Assembly (NCBI GenBank): GCA_007922195.1
Contig: ML681981.1
Coordinates: 13,245,403 to 13,309,402 of the forward strand
DNA length: 64,000 nt
DNA from: Podocnemis expansa
Taxonomy: Eukaryota; Chordata; Testudines; Podocnemididae
Reading direction: 5' to 3'
Made by a program: the position numbers and the translations under genes. The stretch's first letter is position 1, and every line of letters begins with the position of its first letter. Below, piece by piece: positions 21,966 through 34,351 of the stretch. The notes under the pieces were generated by a model that saw only the letters and a program-made list of their open reading frames with translations, did not search any database and had not been told where the DNA came from.

Positions 21966-22070
21966 TATATATATATAAATTTTTTTTAACAGACTCTTTG
22001 CAAAGCCAGGTGTGTGTGTGGGTGTATATATATATAATTTTTTTTAACAGACTCTTTGCAAAGCCAGGTA
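21966..22070 (+). repeat. 58-bp tandem duplication of splice acceptor and exon start
   Basis: The polypyrimidine tract, TTTAACAG and the first 17 exonic bases (ACTCTTTGCAAAGCCAG) occur twice, at 21,993-22,009 and 22,051-22,067, exactly 58 bp apart. The first copy runs into GTGTGTGTG, which looks like a 5' splice site. The second continues into the real exon. TATATATA tracts precede both copies. Confidence 0.9.
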
Positions 22071-22269
22071 TTCCTACAGCATACTGAGTAACCCCAACCC
22101 AAATGACTATGTCCTCATGGAGGAGGTGACGAAAGAGCTATCGAACAAGAAGTCTTCAGCATCTAAACCACTGCAGAGGGTTCTCTCTGACCAAGAGTGT
22201 GTGTTTCAAGCTCAGAGCAAGTGGAAGGGGGCAGGGAAGTTTATCCTTAAACTTAAAGAACAAGTTCAG
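22051..22269 (+). CDS. PLCE1: PLCE1 coding exon: RA2 domain, end
   Basis: I chose the acceptor at 22,050 because it keeps the frame: VIQQ continues as [20 protein letters not shown], then [35 protein letters not shown] and KLKEQVQ. Donor GTAAGT. The upstream duplicate acceptor at 21,992 would add 58 bases and shift the frame. Confidence 0.93.
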
Positions 22270-22989
22270 GTAAGTGACTGAAAACCCTTGTGTAGTCTTT
22301 AAAAATGGAATGTGAACAATAATTTGGAATGGCAAATGAAAACGTGTCTTCATAAAGGGTCAGACAGTGTTTTGGTTTTTTAAGTGTTAATTAAAAGTGC
22401 TAAATTGATCCCACTTAATTTTTGTACCAGATATGGTCAAATAATGAGAATAAACTCCAGAATGCCAGCTCTCTGACCATCGTACACTAGAGACAAAATG
22501 CTGAGAATGGATACACTGCCAAGACCCAGGACATTATTTTAGGCTGGATAAAGCATAAAGCTTCCTTGCAACACAAACAGTAAATAATTGTTGTAGTATG
22601 CTTTGCTTTCATAGTAAAGCAATCTGGTGGAACTATACCCCTCTGTGCATATAATACTCCTGCTTCTGGTGTACTAAGTTCAGGTCTGATCCTCCTCGAC
22701 ACAGAGGACTAGATCCACAGACCACCTAGGCTCAGCATTTCAAGGTCTTATCTTTAAGTTTCCTGCCACACAGTGGAATCTTCAGCCATTAGGCACCCTG
22801 ACTCGACATATGATGCACAGGGAGACACGTGCACCCAAGATGAAACTCACAGAGGGCAGAGAACTGAGCAGCCAATTGGAAAAGTAGAAAGTAGAGTCCT
22901 CAAAGGAGTTTATACCTCTAACTGGATTACAGGGCAAGTGCCTAATGCTCAATTCAGAGCTGTGAACCTTGTCCTGGAGTTAGGCTCTT

Positions 22990-23560
22990 AAACCAGGTCA
23001 ACCCTTTCTCACAAAAAGTTGAGGGCCACACGCTTATAGCCAAAAGCCCAGCAGTTGGAGCCAGTTCAGATCCCCACTCTGTGCTGAGTGCCCTAACTGC
23101 TGAGCTGTAGGATTATTCTGGGCAAGGGGTCTCAGTCTCTCCTGTTGAAGCTGTTCTACTTTGTAAAAAATATTCTGTAAAAAAAATTACTATTGGGGTT
23201 GGTCTTGCTTTGAGCAGATGTTTAGACTACATGATTTCCTCAGGTAAATACCCTAATCCTTCATGATTCATTGGCACATTATGCATTGGAGCAGGGACTA
23301 GAACCTGTGTCTTCTAGGACAGTCCAAATCACTTGGTTATAGTGTTATTCTCAATCGCTTAGGCCCAATAAACATTTTATAAAAAGTGGAACAACTTCAT
23401 ATAGAGATGAAGCCCAGAATACCTCAAGTGGTTAGGGTTCTCATCTTGAAGACAGACCTAGGGTCAAGTCCCTCTTCTACATCAAGTATGGGGACAGTTC
23501 TGCTGGGGTCTCCCCCATCCTGGGGAGCGTTCTGACCACTGAACTATTGGCTCTTAAGGG
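22990..23560. repeat. tRNA-derived SINE-like repeats
   Basis: Contains AGTCTCTCCTGTTGAAGCTG followed by TTCTACTTTGTAAAAA, matching 63,445-63,482. It also has AGTGGTTAGGGTTCTCATC with GGGTCAAGTCCC, which resembles a tRNA-like A-box and B-box pair. Boundaries are uncertain and at least two copies may be nested. Confidence 0.45.
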
Positions 23561-23856
23561 ATTCTGGAAGCTGGCTCACTGGTAGCCCCACAACACACTT
23601 ACTGGAGCAGGTGAGACAGAAGTGGGAGAGGAGGAGATGCACAGTCTGAGAATCCTTTGAGCTAGGCACCAAGAAGGTGGCTCTGCACATGCCCACCAAC
23701 GGAAACTTAGGCATCTGAGCAGGGGTATTGAGGCATAACGCGTGAGGGGCTGTCACCAGTCACCCTGCAACCTTGGGTGTGTTACAATACCTTGCTGCTG
23801 TAGCTCCCAGCCTGGGACACTACCTAGCATAGACCTCACCCTGAAGTGTGTTAGAT

Positions 23857-24152
23857 CAGTGATTCTTAACCAGCGGTACACGCACTGCTGGAAGTACAAA
23901 GCTCTGGGGGTATATCATCTGGGCATTTACTAGTTTTTCAACAGGCTAAATAAAAAGCCCTAGTAAAGTCAGTACAAACTACAATTGCAGACAGACAAAA
24001 TTTGGCAAGTGTGCAGTTTTTCAGTAATAGTGTCCTGTGACACTTATGTCTGATTTAGTAAGCAGGTAGTTTTTAAGGTGAACCTGAGGGTACATAAGGC
24101 TAATCAGATTCCAGAATGGGGTACAGCAGTCTGTAAAGCTTAGGAAACACTG
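23857..24152 (+). mobile_element. hAT-like MITE
   Basis: Ends CAGTGATTCTTAACCAGCGG and GGAAACACTG are imperfect inverted repeats. Flanks TGTTAGAT and TGCTAGAC agree at 6 of 8 bases. Non-coding. Confidence 0.65.
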
Positions 24153-24200
24153 TGCTAGACAGCCCTGTCTCGGCAACTCTGACCACAACAGCCTGTTTGT

Positions 24201-24271
24201 TTACAGCCCCATGCTGCCTTCCACGTGACTTGGTTTTACAGCCCCATGCTGCCTTCCACGTGACTTGGTTA
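24201..24271 (+). repeat. Two-copy tandem repeat of about 35 bp
   Basis: The unit TTACAGCCCCATGCTGCC plus TTCCACGTGACTTGGTT occurs twice in a row with almost no change. It lies in a PLCE1 intron. Confidence 0.85.
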
Positions 24272-25811
24272 CAGGCAGCAAGGTGACACCCCCCCCAGTC
24301 CTGAATTTCCCAAAGATGCATGCTCTGCAACATTGTCGTCTCTTGGACAGGTCAGCAAAACAGTATTTGTTCTTCTTAAGACAGGCACACCAGAACTTAA
24401 CTGCAGTAAATGCACAACTCCATTTAAACACAGCACTGAGTTTAGCTTATAGTAAAGATGGAAAAAAAAAAAACAAAAAAAAAACACAACAGAATACAAG
24501 TTAAACGATGCCAAAGAAAAGAAAATTAGAAAGTTGAAAACAAGCATCTAAAACAATCTAGCATGGTGTAAGCTTTGTTCAAGATGGTTTCTCTCACCAA
24601 TCTTCTGTCTTCAGAGCCATGACTCACTTTCCCTCAGTAAGGTCTTTCCACAGTAGCACAAGGAGCTGGCATATCCCTTATCTTCCTGGGTGGAAAGATC
24701 TTTGCTAAGCAGGTTTCTTGAGCTATATTCAGTTCCCAGAGACTTCAACCACCCTTCAGCTTACAGTCCCATCTTCTTCACCTTGCCACAGCTCTGTTCC
24801 CTTGTGCCTATTGTTTCAAGAGGCGGGATGACCTCATGCTGTTCTTCCCTTTAATGTAGGCTTCCAGCCAGCTGTATGCAAATAGTGCTTCCATTGTTTT
24901 GAGTCCACATATAATCATAATTGACAGAGAAGACAGATAAATAGCTGCCCTGTGCCTGTCTGGGGGAAAACCTATTTCTCCCCACTTGCCACACACTTTA
25001 AAGCGTGGTCTCATTAAGTATTCATATTTCCTCAGATAGTGTTAATGCATACATTTCACACTTGTATTAATCACAGCGTGTCATTAGCTTTCAGAAAAGC
25101 CCCCACATTATCTACGTCTGTAATCCAGTAATATTATGTACCATCAGTTGATTCAATTGCTTATCACTTGAAGTTCGAGCCTCTCTCCCCTCACCTTGAC
25201 CGCAATGTATTCTTCTGAAGCTGAGCACACAAAATAAAATTTATGCAGGTTGAGAGGAAGGTAACACTAAGTCTGACATGATGGACTCTCCATGCTGTTT
25301 CCCCCTACAGTAGCTAAACAGCTTTGTTTGTTTATTATTTAAAAATGGACCTTCACTGTCTGAAGACTGAGCTAGGCAGAGAATCAAATAAGCCTAAAGC
25401 AGACATGTTTAAATACACTTCAGTCATAATTCTAGAATATATCCATAATTCTTAATACCTACCACATATATACACCATGCAGGAATATTAATGAGTTAGT
25501 TTTCAAATAATACTTCAAAGGCACATTTTGTGCAAGATTTTCAGTAGTGGGTGGTGTGTGAATAATTGCACAGTAAAACCTAAGCTCTTCATTCAGGGAT
25601 TTTCAACTAAAAATCCCTAGTTTTACAAAAGTTCTTCATAGGGTTTTAAGTTTGGACTGAACCAGTGCCTGAAAATACTGATCATGTAAAGAAAATCTAA
25701 TATATGATAATAGGTAAACATGTTATGCAAGCCTCTCTCTTAAAGTAACAGAATGTAGCAGAAGTTAATGCACACATCCATGGATAGAACGTTGATACCC
25801 AACTCCTCAAA

Positions 25812-25991
25812 CAGGAGTCTCAAACGCGCGGCCCACGGGCAGCCCCGAACCCATTTCCTGCAGCCTGCAACGACACTAGCTTTACTGATATGTGCAATAT
25901 TGTTGTATGGAAGGGTTTCAGTGGTGTGGCCCTTGGGCAAACATACTAGTCCTTGTGCGGCCCTCGTGGTGATTTGAGTTTGAGAGCCCTG
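25812..25991 (+). mobile_element. hAT-like MITE (same family as 1-184 and 57,759)
   Basis: Ends CAGGAGTCTCAAAC and GTTTGAGAGCCCTG. Flanks TCCTCAAA and TCCTAAAA form an 8-bp duplication with one mismatch. The interior block GGTTTCAGTGGTGTGGCCCT is shared with the other copies. Confidence 0.82.
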
Positions 25992-27046
25992 TCCTAAAAC
26001 AAAGCACTGGAGGACCTTCCAGACCTAGCACCCTGCTCCAGAGGAAAGAGAGACTTGGTAACCTGGATGACTCGGGTTACCCACTCCCAAAGAGGGGAAG
26101 GGACAGGTTACTGAATTGCCTTTTCCTCCTTCCAGAGTGGGAAGCCAGGTCAAAAGTAGTCTTCTCACTACACACAGTTGTGGTTTTCTGTCCTCCTATC
26201 CACCAATATTACTGAGAAAAGGGTGATGCTAATATTTTTTTTGCATAAATTTTCACCTGCTTGTTAAAATGGTTGTTTAAAAAACCCAAAACACAAAATC
26301 AAAAGACCCTTGTTAAAACATTAAGGAAAACCTCTGTTGGCAGGCAACCTTGCCCCTTCTTTGTACTCCAGAGCTCCTGCTACAACACCTAGCAATCTTA
26401 AGCTTTCAAAACCATCTATTTTTGCTTTCCTGTTTTAATTCCTTTAAATCTGCACACTGTCTCCCTACTGTCCTGCCATAGGTAAAGTAATTTCAAATAA
26501 TGTGTGCAGATCCATGTGAACTGGTGGCACTTTGTTTCCCTTCATTCCCAGCCAGCAGAAAAGCAACAGTACCACTATTTCTGGAGCTCTTTAATGTTGT
26601 GAGGTAGCAAAGGGAAAATACATATTAATTGCGGAACTGAGCCATTTAATACTCCTGCCAGTTGGTAGAGTCTATGACAGGAGAGAATAGGATTGCCTTT
26701 CCCCAAAAGACATGTTGCTTCTTCAGCATTGTTTCAGAAAGCACACTGCAAGCACAGTCAAATCCTGAATAGAGTTCAGCTACATATTTATACTGCATCA
26801 GTCTTGGGTACCTAGGCAGCAGACTTGCTAAGGTTTAAGAGCCATGTTAAGCAGCACTCTGGTTCTGCAATTCTAAAATAAATTTTGGTGATGGTGAAGA
26901 CACTGGATTTGTGAACCCTATCTAGGGAAGATCTGAAAACTTACTTGCTCTCGCATGAAATTCAAACCCTAAAGTATCAGTGAGCTGACTCATTCTTGTA
27001 AAGTAACTGTTTCTGCTGTCTCTGGTTTTTATTTTGTTTCTTACAG

Positions 27047-27226
27047 GCAGCACGAGATGATAAAAGAAAAGGCATTTCATTTGCCAGTGAACTTAAGAAA
27101 TTAACCAAGTCAAGTAAACAGTATCGAGGTTTTACATCCTCACCTTTGCAGAGTTCAGCAGACAATACCCAGACTAAAGATGAAAAATATGCAGGCAGTT
27201 TGACCTTCAGTGACCATATGGAGTAA
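27047..27226 (+). CDS. PLCE1: PLCE1 last coding exon
   Basis: Bounded by TTTCTTACAG and the stop TAA at 27,224. It encodes RKGISFASELKKLTKSSKQY followed by a Ser/Thr-rich tail ending SDHME. The tail differs from mammals in sequence but not in kind. The splice from 22,269 is in frame. Confidence 0.95.
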   Translation, partial: AARDDKRKGISFASELKKLTKSSKQYRGFTSSPLQSSADNTQTKDEKYAGSLTFSDHME

Positions 27227-30200
27227 CACCTGTACTTGCCAGCTGGACGTTCTATGCAGCTTTGACATGTGCTCCTGGTTTCTAAAACCAACACATTCTC
27301 TGTTGATTTTTCAAGGCACAATTTATGATTTTTTTCAGCAGTGTGTTTGGTAAAACCATAAATACAACAAGGAGCCAGAATAGTTCCTGAAAACCCTCCA
27401 TGTTTTTAGGTTCTAATTCTGTATTTGCACAAACCTATACACGTTACTATACAGCGTCAGTCCTGTGTAATCCCCTGTCACAGCCAGCCTGGAGATGAAT
27501 ACAGATCTAAATGGCATGAAACATGCTAGGAACACTGGAGTTTTACTTGGCTTACTATGTTCACAGAGTCCTGTGCTTCATCATGTGAGAGAACCTAACA
27601 ATGGTCAGTCCTTTTACAAGACTCTCAGCATGCAACCTGGCTTCGTCATACACTGTGCCAGAGAGTTGCGCAGGCAGTGCTGTGTGCTAAAAGGTATTTC
27701 CATGCATGCCCTTTCAGTTAAGAAGTGCACCTCTATTGTAATTTGGAACACAGCAAATAAGAGAAGCCAGCTGAACATTACTGTGCTAAATATTTATTTC
27801 CCTCTCTCCAACATACACAGCTTTTTAAAATCTCTGTACAGAAACTGGGCCAAGTATTTCTGTTGTCTCTTTCTGAATCTTTTAAATTTCCTCTGGCTGG
27901 CTTGAGCAAAAGTGACAAACCAAATGCGGAATTCAAGGTGAGGCAGTGCCATTTAGGTATGTGACAGAAGATGGTAACAGACATGACTATTAAATTCTTA
28001 ATTAAGAATACTGTAGTTCATTGTTTGATTACTTGATCACTGACCTACACTAAAAAGTTTATTCTGAGAGGTCACTGCTAGTTAAGGAGGAAGAAAATCT
28101 CACCCAAACAAGTAATTCCATATCACAGGGAACAGTGATAAAGCATCCGTATTTCCTTTCAACTCATTCTCAATGATCAAAAAGCCTTTACATCTACTGT
28201 CACTTCTTCAGAACTCAAATAATAAATAAGGCTGCCAATAATATTTTGTTTACAAGATTCCTTGAAAAATGTATTTCTTGGTATACAGCACCCATTTATG
28301 TTCTTGAATTTGTATTTAAATGCTGTCATTATCATCTTTCCCTATCTCTGGTGATTATAAAGGCTCCAAAACAGCAAAGACAAAAAAGTCCAGTTGAGGC
28401 TGACATGAAAAGAGGGTGGTGGATTGTCATATTCCCTCTTTTTCCACGTAGCCTTACATTTATTTGCTAACTGAAACCACCATCACCAATTCCTGAATTA
28501 AGACATCTTTCACCTCCATGAAGGAAACTGCTGAAGCCTAAACTATTCAACACAATCTTAGCCTAATCCAGACTGTACTTCTTCATGACAGATACAGATC
28601 TGGTAATGCTAAGTGGGATGTTACAATTTCCAATGTTTGGAAGGGTGCCTGCCAGCATTCTTCCCAAATAGCTTCATATCTGCAAAATCTGGATAGGAAG
28701 ATTAAGCAAACTTCTTAAATTGTACTTGAACAGAAACATGTCTTTTTTTTAACAAACAAAAGATATTTTAACTAATTGCCTTAAGGGAAGAGAATTAGCA
28801 CTAAACTCTTCTGTGTTCTATACAAAAATGCACCTTTAGTTAAAGGTTCCTGTTAAATATTGTTAGGTTACTGTAAAAAGATTTACATAAACTGTAACGT
28901 AATCGGCATCATAGATTTAATTTTGGTGATATACTTAAAATGCTCACTTAGTTGTGTATGATTTAATGTACTTTCACAAATAGTTAAATACGCCCAATTG
29001 ATGATAATATCTCAACAAGGAACAACATTTTGTTCATTCAAATTCTGGTTTTCCAGGCATGTGTTTAAAATAAGAATGATTATTTATTTTTATGTTCCAA
29101 GGTGTGTGCCACTGTGTACTACATTTATTCTACCTTTCTAAAAATTGCAGATTCATCTTTTTGGGTTAGTGAGAAAAACTAATTATTTTCTGTTGAAAAG
29201 AAATATTCAGAAAAAGTAATTTTTTGAAACTGACCAAAATATAATGGTATTTCAAAAAAAAAAAAAAAAGTTAATTGCTTAAAGTATCAATTGTGAATTC
29301 ATAGTAAATTTTTCACCATGACAGTGTTCATTAGAGAATGGAAAATACTGCCGTCATCTAATTATTTTTTTTATATAAATGATAAAATAATTTCTTCTTA
29401 AACCCAGCGTGTATAAAGAACCCAGGCTACTCAATTTATTTTCCAGTATAAACTTTGACTTTTTGTTTATGTAGAAGCACTGCTGTAAAGTTTTGTATAT
29501 GTTTGAAATCATGGTCTCCTGATATTTTTAAGATGTGTTAGTTATAGCTATGTCATTTTCTTCAGTGTGAGTCAAAACATGCTACGTGTTAGTAAAAGCA
29601 GTTCAGACTGACTTATATAAAGCAAGCGCACAACTGAAACAGCTGTTGAAGTCAGCCATCCTTCTGATGTCCATACACAAGAACCTCGTCTGGTGCCTAA
29701 ACTGCTCAGAACAAGCTTGGTCTGCACTTCAGAGGGTATGGCTGGTGATGGGCTTACTGTCCATGAATAAATCAAGAAATGGTAATTATCTATTATATAA
29801 GATGTCCGAGACTGAGTGAAAGGTAAGGAAATGATTTAAGCCATATGATTAGCTAATGTACAGACTGCTAGAGGTTCACCACTCCCACCCCACACCTGAA
29901 CTGCCTCACACACAAAAACCTGCTGTTTCTAAGGAACAGAGTACAGAAAGCTCTAGATCTCCCCAAAAATGCAATCTAGACAAGGCATTTTATTTGCCGA
30001 GTCCAAGAAATAAATGTAAAACTAAAGATACCAAAGTGAAAAGTTGTGTGAAAATGTTAGAAAGCAGCCATAACTTGTGTGCACACGTTCAGGAAGTGCC
30101 CTCTTCAGGCTGATTCCAACATTAGAAACAAAAATAACACTACATGTTCAAAATTCACTCACAAAGGCAGACCCACTCATCATTCACTGATCAGTCAAAA

Positions 30201-32912
30201 TACTGAAGGCATGAACTTGCATGCATCTTCTGAAATTCACCTGTCTTCACCAGCTAAGCCTGATTCTATTTGAATTCTGAAAAATGAGCAGTATTTTCAA
30301 GCAGTACCATGTCGTATGAATAAAGGTGGCTTTTAGGTTGACATTGACAAAATTCTGAAAAATTAATTAGGCATATAGAGCCACTGACCTTACAGGACAG
30401 AAGGGCCTAAGTCATTTCTGAAAATGGGATTTAAGTCCCTAAATTACTTCAGATTTTAGGGCAAATTTTTCAGACCTGCTTAAACCTTCTGTTTATGGTG
30501 AGCAAAAACAGCTGTTTGAAAGTCCCTGTTGTGCTCTTTTTTCTAGTGCTTCCATGTCTAATTCTAAGGTAACCGGTTCCAATGAGTGTGAGGTACTGGA
30601 AAATTCAGTCTCCATGGCACATAATGCAGAACTGATAGAAAGTGAAATATGAAGTTACATAATGTTTTAGATACACATTACCCTTTCCTCAAGCAATATT
30701 GGCATTGATAGTGTAGTGTCTAACTACTGTGTATCTTTCATATGTCTTTGGGACAGAGCTTGGATGAAGGTCTGATCTCTTTTTTGATGTTAGTGGTTTA
30801 GTTCTTTCTAATATTTTGTTGAAACTGCCACTGAATGGTTTGTTAATATTTAGACACATGAAAATATTTTGTTAAGAAAAAAAATTTACCCTTTGGTAAA
30901 TGGATTCACCCTCTCCCCCAATTTCTAGTAGCACTGAGGGCTGGATCTTGCCAAGTTTGAGCACCACAGATTTGGGAGAAAAATTTGTAAATGTTCTGGA
31001 GATCCAGTTACAGAAGAACTCTTGTGCATGAATGCAAAACACTTTTACTTCTCACTGCTACTAGATTGGAAATAAAATTTAAATACAGTCTTAGCATCCT
31101 ACCTTACACAATCTAGAAAGCAGGTAAAGTCTGGCAGCCATTTAAAAAGCAACAGATTTGCACTATCACTGACTAGCATACACTCATTGTCTAAGTGCAG
31201 AATATGGTTTATCAGTAAGAACATTTTCTCTGTGATAGTTATTTTAGCCTTGTCCAATTATCATGAATACTTATCAGCTCCAAGACAAAATCTACTAATG
31301 CCACTGTACACGAGCATTTAGTATGTTCCATTAAAAAAAATCATTTGAGGGAGATGAATGTTTCAGAATTTTGCAAGAGTGATTATATTGATTTAGGATT
31401 GTTTTTCATTACAGTGTATGAATTTATTTAAGCTTTAAAAAAGAGGGAGCCTGATGTTTGGTCAACAACCAGTTACTTGCTGCATTTCTGCACTGGTTAA
31501 TTGCATCTGTGAGGTTCTGGTCACAGTAGAGAAGCACATAGTCCTTTCATTAGCCTAAAAATCCCCCAAAATGAAATTATAAAGAGATAATATTCCTATG
31601 TTAAAGAGCTCTTTTCATAACTTATTAAAATACCATAAACAGATTTTAGACCAAGTTTTTTGGTAAATAGGATAATTTATCCTGCTTTCCCAGAGGTTTC
31701 CTTTCTTCAAGAATACAAGTCCACAGATACATATTAATGAGTCTGATAAATGGACAGCTGCGGTTCTGCCTCCTTCTGCAGTTCACACTAGATGCCATTA
31801 TATGGATCTGTGGACCTGGACTTGATAAAGAAACATTTTTATTACTACTAACTAGTCATAGGAAATAATTTACCACAGCACAGTATATAATATAAACCTG
31901 TAAATGGTAGCAGGATTCATCGAGGACAGTTCACCTCCCATTACCTGTTCTGTAAAGAAAACGGTTTATTCCACATGACTGTTTTCATCTTCCTACCTAC
32001 GTCTGGATTTGTTTCTGCGCACGGCCAGTGCTGGTATCAGTGCCTGAATGGAACTGACTTTGGAAGCCATGGGTCTTGACTGTGTTGCAACATTACTCAG
32101 TTTTCAGGCATTGGATTATTGTTTAGGCTGTTGTGCACTAGAGTTTGAAGGAAATATTTTGGTTTTTTGTTTTTTTTTTAAATACTTCAAAAAGAGATAT
32201 ACATATACTGTCACCTTTTAAAAACACACATCACATTAGTATTCAGTTGTATTATTACTGATATTACTTGGTGGAAGGTCTGTCTCTTGTAAACAGCTAT
32301 CAGTCTCCAGAGACCTCTTATTAAGAATAAAAGATTTTAACAGAGAAGTATCTCAACATTAAGATCCCATTCTCTTTAAATTCACTTTGGCTTTATAAAA
32401 CAGAACCTGTCAATGGCTTTTTATTTCAAAACTGAGTCTACAGTTTCTGAATGGAATTTAGCTTCAGCAGATGATCGTTATTTATCACTTTGCTGTTGCT
32501 AACCCGTTGTAAAATTCAAATTCCTTTTCATAACAGCCCATTAGATAGAATGATAGTGAAGTATTTTTCTATTTGTGATAAACATTTCATAGCTGCTAGT
32601 ATGCTACACATTTGCCGGGAAAACAAACAGAAAATATATATATGTAGCAGTAAATATTTCTCTCTCTAATTCCTGTATAAAGTATTTCAGTTGATTGATG
32701 AGTTGTGCAATTGTCTTCATTCTGCTGCTTTAATGTGTGTTAAATGTTTTGTCAATGTACTATCAATATGTGCCAGTTTTTATAATTTTACATAATTTAA
32801 AAACTATGTATTTTAAAACTGACTTTCCACCTGGACTACTTTCTCTCTGCTGACTTGAAAAGTAAATGTATATTTGTATATATTGGAAAAATAAATGGTT
32901 TGAGAAGTGGAT
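27227..32912 (+). other. PLCE1: PLCE1 3' UTR
   Basis: AT-rich, repeat-poor sequence of about 5.7 kb after the stop, without splice-bounded frames or recognisable mobile elements. The absence of repeats, against their density elsewhere, supports a conserved UTR. Possible proximal poly(A) signals occur at about 28,222 and 29,766, and a stronger candidate at 32,890. The extent is inferred. Confidence 0.65.
32890..32895 (+). terminator. PLCE1: Candidate distal PLCE1 poly(A) signal
   Basis: AATAAA preceded by TTGTATATATTGGAAA and followed by GGTTTGAGAAGTGG. It is the last canonical hexamer before sequence character changes near 32,930. Confidence 0.5.
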
Positions 32913-34030
32913 CTTTAGTTTTCTCCTGAACTTCCAAAACTACTGGCAACAGGGACACTGCTCCTGGCAATGGGGACTCACGTACATTACCTAGAGAGAC
33001 AGAAGACTACATGCGATGCTTTTTGTACAAAGTCACAAGCATTCAATAAGCCCTTTTTATAGTTCAGATATTGAAAAGGGGTTTTAAAATCTATAGGGAC
33101 TCACCAGTATCCTACTTTAAAGTAAGATTTGTTTGGATTTAAGTCTTACTGCTTAGGACTATTTAATCTATTTTGATTGAAAATTGATTACGCAGTGATA
33201 TTGAATTTAATAAAATAGATTCTCAGTAATTATAGCTAGCTTCTCAATTGTGTAATGGTAGAACCTAAGGACTTTGTCTCTCCTACAATAAGGAAACATT
33301 TTTCAAGTGTTGGTAGTTACTAGTCATATGAAAAAAGCCCCCAAGGAAGAAACTGCCTTTTTCTTCTGTGTTTGTACAGTGCCTAGCACAAGAGGGTCCT
33401 GATCAATGCCAAGAATTCCTAGGCACTAGAGTAATACAAACAACCACCTTAGACAACTAAAACCTCAGCTTTTAGCATACCACACACCAAGTCATTTCTC
33501 CACAAGCCTCATGTCAAGGGAATGTTGAAATTCTCACTTTTAGATTACTTCAATCAATTTATCTACAAAAACAACATGCAAATCCCATTAAACTGCAACT
33601 TCTAAATTAACCCAGTAAAGCCCAAGGGGTTGGATGGGGAGATATTGTAGAACATCTCATTCAGTGACATCTAAAATATCATAGGTAGCCCTGGAATTTA
33701 GCATATGATGATGTGCAATTCTGAAATCTCGTCAATGGACCAGGAAGCACCAAGGGGATTTCACTGAAAATTTTTTTTAAGAGAAAGAGATTAATGAATA
33801 GGCCAAGTTATAGGAGAGAAAGAGTTCATATAGGAGAGAAAGAGCTTTTGGGACACAAGAGTCCCCAGCCACCTTAACACAACCATCAGAGAACTCAATC
33901 CTCTGCATTCAATTGTAAACAAACATAATCCAACAAATCTTATAAAATAATATATATTTATGTAAACACAAAGTATTGCAATAATATACACGTCTCAAGC
34001 AATTTTAAAGTTACCTGCCTTCAGACTTCT
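32913..34030. other. Intergenic gap between convergent PLCE1 and NOC3L
   Basis: About 1.1 kb separates the two predicted 3' ends. It contains a probable SINE/LINE tail at 33,365-33,445 and a small imperfect duplication at 33,811-33,845 (TATAGGAGAGAAAGAG twice). No gene seen. Confidence 0.65.
33365..33445 (+). repeat. Probable amniote SINE/LINE 3' tail
   Basis: GTACAGTGCCTAGCACA, GGGTCCTGATCAATG, CCTAGGCACTA and GTAATACAAAC occur in the order of a very common reptile repeat tail. The family is from memory. Confidence 0.5.
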
Positions 34031-34047
34031 ATACTTTCAGGAGTTCC

Positions 34048-34053
34048 TTTAAT
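34048..34053 (-). terminator. NOC3L: Candidate NOC3L poly(A) signal
   Basis: ATTAAA on the minus strand about 170 bases after the stop. No AATAAA was found nearby, so this variant hexamer is the best candidate. Confidence 0.4.
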
Positions 34054-34219
34054 TACAGGCCAGCAAAGTTACTGTGAAAATGTGTTACTCTGCATTTATC
34101 AACCTATGTTTTATCCTTCCATAGCAAGAGTTTATCTGAATTCCTGTAAAGATGATAGGCCCATTCTTTCCACTATTTCTTCCCCCAGTTTAAAGGTCAA
34201 TCACACTCAGTTGTAATAC

Positions 34220-34351
34220 TTATGACAAAGATGATTCCTTTAAGTGTTTAGCGAAATCCAAGGGTGTGAGAACAGCAGCCTCACTGAGATGTGTCTGAAC
34301 TAATTCCTTTAAATCTTCATTCAGAAATGAATCCCACTGGAAACATTTATC
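34220..34351 (-). CDS. NOC3L: NOC3L last coding exon
   Basis: Acceptor TTTTTCAG. It encodes DKCFQWDSFLNEDLKELVQT, then LTPLDFAKHLKESSLS and the stop TAA at 34,220-34,222. The FLNEDL and PLDFxKxLK text is the conserved NOC3L end. Confidence 0.95.
   Translation of the reverse strand, partial: DKCFQWDSFLNEDLKELVQTHLSEAAVLTPLDFAKHLKESSLS

Larger units (their letters stand above)
22270..27046 (+). other. PLCE1 intron with hAT-like and SINE-like repeats
   Basis: 4.8-kb intron containing SINE-like segments about 22,990-23,560, a hAT-like element 23,857-24,152, a two-copy tandem repeat 24,201-24,271, a poly-A tract near 24,463-24,484 and a hAT-like element 25,812-25,991. Confidence 0.75.
817..32912 (+). 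other. PLCE1: PLCE1 gene, 3' part (last 8 coding exons plus 3' UTR)
   Basis: Phospholipase C epsilon 1 hydrolyses PIP2 to diacylglycerol and IP3 at membranes and is switched on by Ras and Rho family GTPases. Eight exons (817-980, 8410-8671, 9859-9977, 12268-12396, 20055-20264, 21604-21762, 22051-22269, 27047-27226) splice in frame with GT-AG junctions. They read from the end of the catalytic Y region through C2, RA1 and RA2 to a stop at 27,224. The peptide is recognisable as vertebrate PLCE1 throughout (for example [47 protein letters not shown]). Upstream exons (CDC25-like GEF, EF hands, X region) lie off the left edge. The 3' limit is inferred from an AATAAA at 32,890. The convergent neighbour NOC3L matches the human arrangement. 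Confidence 0.95.

Noticed and set aside
27495..27905. 136-codon frame after the PLCE1 stop
   Set aside because: It is in the 3' UTR, shows no known domain or splice support, and its composition looks like AT-rich non-coding sequence.
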